Assembly: GCA_007117775.1 (NCBI GenBank)
Contig: SKFX01000176.1
Coordinates: 1 to 10,593 of the forward strand
DNA length: 10,593 nt
Direction of reading: 5' to 3'
From: Ilumatobacteraceae bacterium
GTDB taxonomy: Bacteria > Actinomycetota > Acidimicrobiia > Acidimicrobiales > Ilumatobacteraceae
The notes beneath the pieces are model-generated. The model made no database searches and had not been told where the DNA came from. It was given only the letters and a program-made list of their open reading frames with translations. The position numbers and the translations under genes are program-made. Below are positions 5,801 to 10,593 of this stretch, piece after piece. Position 1 is the first letter of the stretch; every line of letters starts with the position of its first letter.

Positions 5801-7631
5801 GCGCCGGGCCTGCGATTCGCACATCACCGCGCCGGCGCGTCACCGCGGCGGCATCGAGGGCCTGAGCGAGAGGCACCGCATGTTTACGGGTGATCGACAG
5901 CGCCTCGCGCAGCTGCGACACACTGAAGCCCTCGGGATGCTCAGCCAGCAGGTCGGCGGCCGCCCGGGCGGCGGTGTCGATGGCGGAGCGATGGAACACG
6001 ATGCGGTCAACCTCGACGAGTTCACCGCGCCGGATCAGTTCGCGCAGCCCGGCGCGTTCGATGTCGAGGTCGGCTGGATCGGGCGGTGTGACACCGGCCG
6101 TGCGCAAGACCTCGATGACATCATGTTCCGCCCACGGATCCGCCGACCCCGCCGACCGGGCACGGCCGGCATCGAGGAGTGCTGCGCCGGTGACGACGAG
6201 ATGGTCGAGCACCGCCCGGCGATGCTCATTCAGTCCGGCGACGTCGATACCGATATCGCCGGCGGTCGCGATCTCTGCGACCAGTGCATCGCATTCGGCT
6301 GTGTAGGTCTCGGCGGCGACCACCCAGTCGCCGATCACCACCACCTCAGCACCACTGCCCACCGGGCCGATCTCATATCGGCCCGCCATATCAGCATCGC
6401 CGGCGAGCGCGGCGGCGAGTCGTTCAGGCCCGATCAGCAGTGCCAGGTCATCGCGGCGCACCCAACCGCGTTCGCGCACCGGTCGCGCCAGTGAGCGGTC
6501 CGGGACGGCTCGCGCCGCTGCGAGCACCGGGGAGATATCGAGGATCTCGCCGCCGCCGATGGTCTCATCACGGCCGGTCTCGCGCACGACGAAGCGGTCC
6601 CCCACCGCCACCGGCAGCGCGACCCCGAGGTGCAAGCGGACCGCACCGCGAGCACCGGGGGCCAGCGATTCGGTGCCGAGCACCCGCAGACGCACCGGGA
6701 TCTCGCGCGATCCGAGATAGGCGAGATAGGCGCCGCGCCTCGACACGGCATGATCGAGTCCGCCGAGCACATTGAGTTCGGCATCGACGGTATCGCTCGG
6801 CGCCCATTGGCCGGCGGACACGACCACATCGCCGCGTCCGATCTCGTGATGGTCCACCCCGGCGAGGTTCAGCGCCACCCGATGGCCGGCATCGACCCGA
6901 TCGACACTGCGACCGAGCGTCTGAATCCCGCGGATGCGCGCCGGTGCACCGACGGGTTCAATCACGATGTGCTGGTCCACCGCGAGACCCGATCCGATCA
7001 ATGTGCCGGTCACCACCGTGCCCGCGCCGCGGGCGCTGAACACCCGATCGATCCACAACCGCGGCCGACGCAGCGTCACATCACCGGTCGGCTCGGACTC
7101 GAGTCGTTCGAGCGCTGCCTCGATCTCCGAGCGCAGCGCATCGAGGCCCGCCCCGGTCACCGATGACACCGGCACCACCGCAGCATCGGACAATGACGAA
7201 CCGGCAAGATGATCGTGGACTTCTGCTGTGGCCATCTCCAGCCACTCGGTGTCGACGAGATCGGCTTTGGTCAGCGCCACGACACCGTTCGCGATCCCCA
7301 TCAATTCCAGGATCCGCAGATGCTCCTCTGATTGTGGTTTCCACCCCTCGGTGGCGTCGACCACGAACACACATATCGCCACTCCGTCGGCACCGGAACG
7401 TCCCCCAGAGCCGACGCCAGCGAGCATATTGCGCAGGAAGCGGACATGGCCGGGTACGTCAATGAAGCTCAGCACTCGACCTGAGTCGAGCACCGTATGG
7501 GCGAAACCCAGGTCGATGGTGAGGCCGCGCTGGCGTTCTTCGATGAAGCGATCCGGATCGGTCCCGGTCAGGGCGCGCACCAGCGATGACTTGCCATGGT
7601 CGACATGGCCGGCGGTCGCCACCACCGTCAT
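5778..7631 (-). CDS. selB: Selenocysteine-specific elongation factor SelB
   Basis: This 617-residue GTPase delivers Sec-tRNA(Sec) to UGA codons marked by a SECIS hairpin. G1 is G8-H-V-D-H-G-K14-S-S, G2 has T38 in RGLTIDLGF, G3 is D58-V-P-G-H62, and G4 is T121-K-A-D124. EF-Tu-like beta-barrel domains 2-3 follow, then C-terminal winged helices. The last ends in the typical RNA-binding segment (SITRKHAVPL and RRRGDVRIAG, about 573-606), which binds SECIS, so the protein looks intact. After NMLAG the loop before the DATEG motif is about eight residues longer than I recall for the family (GSGGRSGADG). The ATG overlaps the selA stop as ATGA, indicating coupled translation. Its 3' end overlaps whiB. 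Confidence 0.96.
   Translation of the reverse strand: MTVVATAGHVDHGKSSLVRALTGTDPDRFIEERQRGLTIDLGFAHTVLDSGRVLSFIDVPGHVRFLRNMLAGVGSGGRSGADGVAICVFVVDATEGWKPQSEEHLRILELMGIANGVVALTKADLVDTEWLEMATAEVHDHLAGSSLSDAAVVPVSSVTGAGLDALRSEIEAALERLESEPTGDVTLRRPRLWIDRVFSARGAGTVVTGTLIGSGLAVDQHIVIEPVGAPARIRGIQTLGRSVDRVDAGHRVALNLAGVDHHEIGRGDVVVSAGQWAPSDTVDAELNVLGGLDHAVSRRGAYLAYLGSREIPVRLRVLGTESLAPGARGAVRLHLGVALPVAVGDRFVVRETGRDETIGGGEILDISPVLAAARAVPDRSLARPVRERGWVRRDDLALLIGPERLAAALAGDADMAGRYEIGPVGSGAEVVVIGDWVVAAETYTAECDALVAEIATAGDIGIDVAGLNEHRRAVLDHLVVTGAALLDAGRARSAGSADPWAEHDVIEVLRTAGVTPPDPADLDIERAGLRELIRRGELVEVDRIVFHRSAIDTAARAAADLLAEHPEGFSVSQLREALSITRKHAVPLAQALDAAAVTRRRGDVRIAGPALKPSGRG
5789..5803. terminator. Short hairpin at the whiB/selB convergence
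   Basis: CGCTC, a 5-nt loop and GAGCG form a small GC-rich stem that spans the WhiB stop codon. It lacks a T-tract on either strand. It could help end one or both convergent transcripts, but such stems are common by chance in this base composition. Confidence 0.2.
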
Positions 7632-8971
7632 GGTGTGTCAGGGGTGCTCGTGGCAACACCAACAATGCGGGCGAGCGCAACGGCGATGACCTCGTCATCA
7701 CCGGCGAGCACCGAGCGCAGATCGATGATGCTGCGGTGGTCGCGGACCCGGGCGATGATCGGCGGGTCGAGGCTGCGCAACGCCGCGAGCTGGTCACCGC
7801 CGACGGCGATCCCGACGGATTCCATGGTCACCCCGGGCGCCGATCCGGCACCCGGGACCGCCTCGGTCTCGATGATCTCGAGGCGCTCGGCTCCGGTCGG
7901 CCCGGCCAGATCGCGGACCCGGGCCACGATCGCCTCGGCGCGTGCCCGCAATTCGCCGACCGGCGTTGCGACCATCTTCCAGAACGGCAGGCCGTCGAGG
8001 TCGCGGCGCAGATAGGCGAGCGTCACCTGCTGGAGCGCGCCCATCACCAGTCCGCCCGGCCGGAGCGCACGCGCCAGCGGATGGGTCGCACAGCGCGCCA
8101 CCAGTTCAGCATCGCCGGCGATGATGCCCGCCTGGGGACCCGCGAGGAGTTTGTCGCCGCTGAAGGTCACCAGCGACGCTCCGCTGGCCAGGCTCTGGCG
8201 CGCTGCGGGTTCGGTGCCCAGCCAGGCCGGTGGCGTCCCACCGAGCCACGGGGTGTCGGCATCGAGCAGACCGCTGCCGATATCGGCCACCACCGGCACC
8301 CCGAGCGTGGCGAGTTGCGCGACGGTGGTCTCCTCGACGAACCCGTCGACGCGGTAGTTGCTCGGATGGACCTTCAGGATCATCGCGGCGTCGACACCGG
8401 GCCGGGCGATCGCGGCGGCATAGTCGCCGACCCGGGTCCGGTTGGTGGTACCGACATCGACGAGTCGGGCACCGGACTGTGCGATCACCTCGGGCACCCG
8501 GAACGCCCCACCGATCTCGACGCTCTCACCGCGGCTGACCGGGACATCGCGACCCGATGCGAGCGCAGCGAGCACCAACAGCACCGCGGCGGCATTGTTA
8601 TTGACCACCATCGCGGCCTCGGCACCGCACAGCCGCGCCAGCAGGATCCCTGCTGTGGCCTGGCGCGATCCGCGCTCACCGGTGGTGAGGTCGAACTCGA
8701 CGCTCTGGGCGCGCGCCGGTTGGGAGTACGCGACCGGTGCTCGACCGAGGTTGGTGTGCAACAGCACCCCGGTGGCGTTCACCACCGGGGTCAGCAACCG
8801 CCGGGCGAAGGCATCGGCGCGTGCCGGGGCGCTGGCGATATCGCCATCATTGATCGCATCGCGGGCGATCTCGACCAGGATCGGATGCGGGAGCCCGCTC
8901 GGGCCCAGCGATCGGGCCAGGGCGTCGACCGAGGGCGGTCGTATCGCAGCACCGTCGGCGGAATCGGCCAT
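7628..8971 (-). CDS. selA: L-seryl-tRNA(Sec) selenium transferase SelA
   Basis: This 447-residue PLP enzyme converts Ser-tRNA(Sec) to Sec-tRNA(Sec) with selenophosphate from SelD. An N-terminal helical part (1-58) leads to the hallmark N65-A-T-G-V-L-L-H-T-N-L-G-R segment, then the VVNNNAAAVLL region (122-132), and the PLP lysine K274 in SGDKLLAGPQAG. Length is near the usual 460. After HPLARALR (297-304) the sequence reads P-G-G where homologues I recall have D-K, a possible oddity. Three starts are stacked: GTG 8977, GTG 8974 and ATG 8971. I prefer the ATG because TAGCCT lies exactly 6 nt before it. The stop overlaps the selB start by 4 bp. Neither selD nor tRNA-Sec is in the window, so they must be encoded elsewhere. 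Confidence 0.95.
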   Translation of the reverse strand: MADSADGAAIRPPSVDALARSLGPSGLPHPILVEIARDAINDGDIASAPARADAFARRLLTPVVNATGVLLHTNLGRAPVAYSQPARAQSVEFDLTTGERGSRQATAGILLARLCGAEAAMVVNNNAAAVLLVLAALASGRDVPVSRGESVEIGGAFRVPEVIAQSGARLVDVGTTNRTRVGDYAAAIARPGVDAAMILKVHPSNYRVDGFVEETTVAQLATLGVPVVADIGSGLLDADTPWLGGTPPAWLGTEPAARQSLASGASLVTFSGDKLLAGPQAGIIAGDAELVARCATHPLARALRPGGLVMGALQQVTLAYLRRDLDGLPFWKMVATPVGELRARAEAIVARVRDLAGPTGAERLEIIETEAVPGAGSAPGVTMESVGIAVGGDQLAALRSLDPPIIARVRDHRSIIDLRSVLAGDDEVIAVALARIVGVATSTPDTP

Positions 8972-8977
8972 CACCAC

Positions 8978-8983
8978 AGGCTA
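8978..8983 (-). promoter_or_regulatory. Putative -10 box of selAB
   Basis: Minus-strand TAGCCT is 6 nt from the ATG at 8971, again giving a leaderless message. No ribosome-binding sequence or clear -35 box is seen in the 49 bp shared with the divergent dut gene. Confidence 0.4.
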
Positions 8984-9007
8984 CGACGCTGCCGGGGCTG
9001 GGCGGCC

Positions 9008-9013
9008 TAAGGT
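9008..9013 (+). promoter_or_regulatory. Putative -10 box of dut
   Basis: TAAGGT ends 7 nt before the GTG at 9021, and no Shine-Dalgarno sequence is correctly placed. A -35-like GACGCT at 8985-8990 would be 17 bp away but is a poor match. Confidence 0.4.
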
Positions 9014-9020
9014 GCCATTC

Positions 9021-9458
9021 GTGGACGAACTGCCCATCGATATCGTGCAACTGGACCTGGAGCTCGATCTGCCCTCCTATGCCCGCGACGGCGACGCCGG
9101 CCTTGATCTGCGGGCCCGTGCCGATGCCATCATTGCGGCCGGCGGTGGCCGGGCCCTGGTTCCGACCGGGATCGCCATCGCATTGCCGTTGGGGTATTGC
9201 GGGCTCGTCATGCCCCGCAGCGGCCTCGCGCTGAACCACGGAATCACCGTGTTGAACGCTCCCGGACTGATCGATGCCGCCTATCGCGGGGAGATCAAGG
9301 TGGTGCTCATCAACACCGGTGACGAGGACTATTCGGTGAGCCGCGGCGACCGCATCGCACAGCTGGTGGTGCAGCGCGTCGAACGGGTGGTGTGGTGCAG
9401 TGTCGATGAACTCGACGGTGAGCACCGCGGTGGTGGCTTCGGCCACACCGGCCGCTGA
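9021..9458 (+). CDS. dut: dUTP diphosphatase (dUTPase)
   Basis: This 145-residue protein is a trimeric dUTPase that hydrolyses dUTP to dUMP and pyrophosphate, keeping uracil out of DNA and supplying dTMP synthesis. All five family motifs are present: I D25-A-G-L-D-L; II P65-R-S-G-L-A-L; III around N79 to N98 with catalytic D85 and Y88; IV R108-G-D-R-I-A-Q-L; V R136-G-G-G-F-G-H-T-G. Length matches bacterial and actinobacterial enzymes. The GTG is chosen because family homology begins right there and a TAnnnT box precedes it by 7 nt; the frame is open far upstream, but that part lies antisense to selA. It is divergent from selA and convergent with the YibE/F gene. Confidence 0.96.
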   Translation: MDELPIDIVQLDLELDLPSYARDGDAGLDLRARADAIIAAGGGRALVPTGIAIALPLGYCGLVMPRSGLALNHGITVLNAPGLIDAAYRGEIKVVLINTGDEDYSVSRGDRIAQLVVQRVERVVWCSVDELDGEHRGGGFGHTGR

Positions 9459-9476
9459 CCCCAACCTCTACGCCCG

Positions 9477-9494
9477 ACCGCTTCAGACAGCGGT
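9477..9494. terminator. Hairpin between dut and the YibE/F gene
   Basis: ACCGCT and AGCGGT form a 6-bp stem around a 6-nt loop in the 40-bp gap between two convergent genes. A symmetric stem in this place is a reasonable bidirectional terminator, though no T-tract follows on either strand. Confidence 0.4.
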
Positions 9495-9498
9495 GTGA

Positions 9499-10593
9499 CT
9501 ATGCAGCGACCGTGGGTTGATCCGTGCCGGTGCGCTGCACCGAGGTGACCACCCACGCTGCGAGATACGTCGAGATCGGCACCGAGGCCACGAGACCGAT
9601 CGAGCCGACCAGGGCCCGCACCACCTCGACCGCGATCAACTCCCGGGTCACCACCGAGGAGAACGACTGTGCTGCTTCGTTGAACAACAACAGCAATGGC
9701 AGTGCGGCACCGGCATAGGCCAGGAACAGCGTGTTCACCGTGGAGGAGATGTGGTCCCGGCCGATTCGCAGAGCCGGACGATACAGCTCGACGGTCGTCA
9801 GATCCGGACGCGCCCGACGCAGCTCCCAGACCGCCGACACCTGGGTCACGGTGACATCGTCCAAGACGCCGAGTGCGCCGATCACGAGTCCCGCCAGCAC
9901 GATGCCGCGGGCATCGATGGTGGTGCCGAGCGCACCGAGCACCAGGCTCGAGTCATCGGAGAGACCGGTCAGTTTCGTGGCCGCCACGAACAACCATCCC
10001 AAGATGACGATGAGGGCCAGCGACATGAACGTCGACAACAGCGCCACCGCGGATGACACCGTGAGACCATGCGCCAGGAACAAGGTCAGAAAGGCGATCA
10101 CCCCAGCGGTGATGAGCGCGACCGCGATGGTCGAGTTACCGCTCAACAGCGATGGCAGGGTGAACCACACGATGGTCAACAGACTGAGGGCGAGCCCGGC
10201 GAGTGCACCGAGGCCGCGCCATCGCCCGAGGATCAACACTGCAGTAGCGAACACCAAGAACAACAACAGCATCGGTGTGGAGCGCTGGAACTCATAGAAC
10301 GAGTACTGGGTGACACCTTCGACATCGACGAAACCGAGTACGAAGATCCCGTCACCGGTGCGCAATGGACTGCCAGCGTCGAGCTCGATGGCGCGGATCT
10401 GGCCGGCATCGGGGCCTTCACGCAACTCGAAGCCGATGATTCGACACACCAGCACCGGGTCATAGGAGCATGGTGTCAACTGCGAGGTGACCACATCGGC
10501 TTTCAGTGGTTCGGCATCGAGGCCGAGCGGGTCGAGTCCGGTGCTGCGATCGGCGGGCCATAACGCCACCAGGCCGACGACCACCAGCACCGC
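9499..10593 (-). CDS. YibE/F-family multi-pass membrane protein (5' end beyond window)
   Basis: At least 363 residues are visible. After a hydrophobic first segment cut by the window edge and a soluble loop (about 14-103), there are several membrane helices, starting near MLLLFLVFATAVLILG. The YibE/F hallmark follows: TIDARGIVLAGLVIGALGVLDD then VTVTQVSAVWEL. The family's biochemical role is not established; some members are described as membrane transport-like proteins. A GTG at 10588-10590 could serve as start, but it falls inside the hydrophobic segment and the frame remains open to the edge, so the gene most likely begins outside. The stop is 40 bp from the convergent dut stop. Confidence 0.87.
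   Translation of the reverse strand, partial: AVLVVVGLVALWPADRSTGLDPLGLDAEPLKADVVTSQLTPCSYDPVLVCRIIGFELREGPDAGQIRAIELDAGSPLRTGDGIFVLGFVDVEGVTQYSFYEFQRSTPMLLLFLVFATAVLILGRWRGLGALAGLALSLLTIVWFTLPSLLSGNSTIAVALITAGVIAFLTLFLAHGLTVSSAVALLSTFMSLALIVILGWLFVAATKLTGLSDDSSLVLGALGTTIDARGIVLAGLVIGALGVLDDVTVTQVSAVWELRRARPDLTTVELYRPALRIGRDHISSTVNTLFLAYAGAALPLLLLFNEAAQSFSSVVTRELIAVEVVRALVGSIGLVASVPISTYLAAWVVTSVQRTGTDQPTVAA

Noticed and set aside
7586..9010. A 474-residue plus-strand open frame opposite selA.
   Set aside because: SelA motifs and the PLP lysine are on the minus strand; the plus frame shows no domain.
8442..9020. Upstream extension of dut.
   Set aside because: It lies antisense to selA, and dUTPase homology begins at the GTG at 9021.
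1..10593. A selenocysteine-encoding TGA or SECIS element within the window, given selAB.
   Set aside because: Every recognised gene ends at its expected family C-terminus and no gene resembles a known selenoprotein.

Overview
High-GC bacterial DNA with actinobacterial character. The markers are a WhiB-family iron-sulfur regulator, a pair of ArsA/Get3-like ATPases of the kind found next to whiB4/wblA in mycobacteria and Streptomyces, frequent GTG starts, and several genes that look transcribed without a leader. The lineage could be Acidimicrobiia-like, but that is an impression, not something the sequence proves.

Layout. Positions 1-1195 (minus strand) hold a tandem family of pentapeptide-repeat lipoproteins: one copy cut by the window edge (1-410), one complete copy (482-1042), and a 3'-end remnant of a third (1112-1195). 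A tRNA-Pro(CGG) follows at 1272-1349 (minus), then a single-domain receiver protein (1365-1841, minus). Two overlapping ArsA-like ATPase genes run in the same direction (3026-1851 and about 3966-3019). Divergently from them, an NfeD-like membrane protein (4009-5460, plus) is followed by the WhiB gene (5558-5800, plus), whose 3' end overlaps the 3' end of selB. selA and selB (8971-5778, minus) form a translationally coupled selenocysteine operon. dut (9021-9458, plus) diverges from selA. A YibE/F-type membrane protein (10593-9499, minus, start outside the window) converges on dut.

How the genes relate. The ArsA pair, the receiver protein and the NfeD/WhiB block look like one neighbourhood concerned with the envelope, protein targeting or redox state. 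The ATPase pair resembles mycobacterial Rv3679/Rv3680 (recalled from memory, not searched). SelA and SelB imply that the organism makes selenoproteins, although neither selD nor tRNA-Sec is in the window. dut is nucleotide-pool housekeeping.

The most notable cross-cutting signal is a TAnnnT hexamer, usually TAGGTT-like, placed 6-7 nt before the start codons of six genes that have no well-placed Shine-Dalgarno sequence. This is the geometry expected of leaderless transcripts. The other unusual structure is the lipoprotein array, whose copies differ by exactly nine pentapeptides and whose spacers are conserved. Apart from these, the genes are recognisable families, and I do not see a clearly new multi-gene system.
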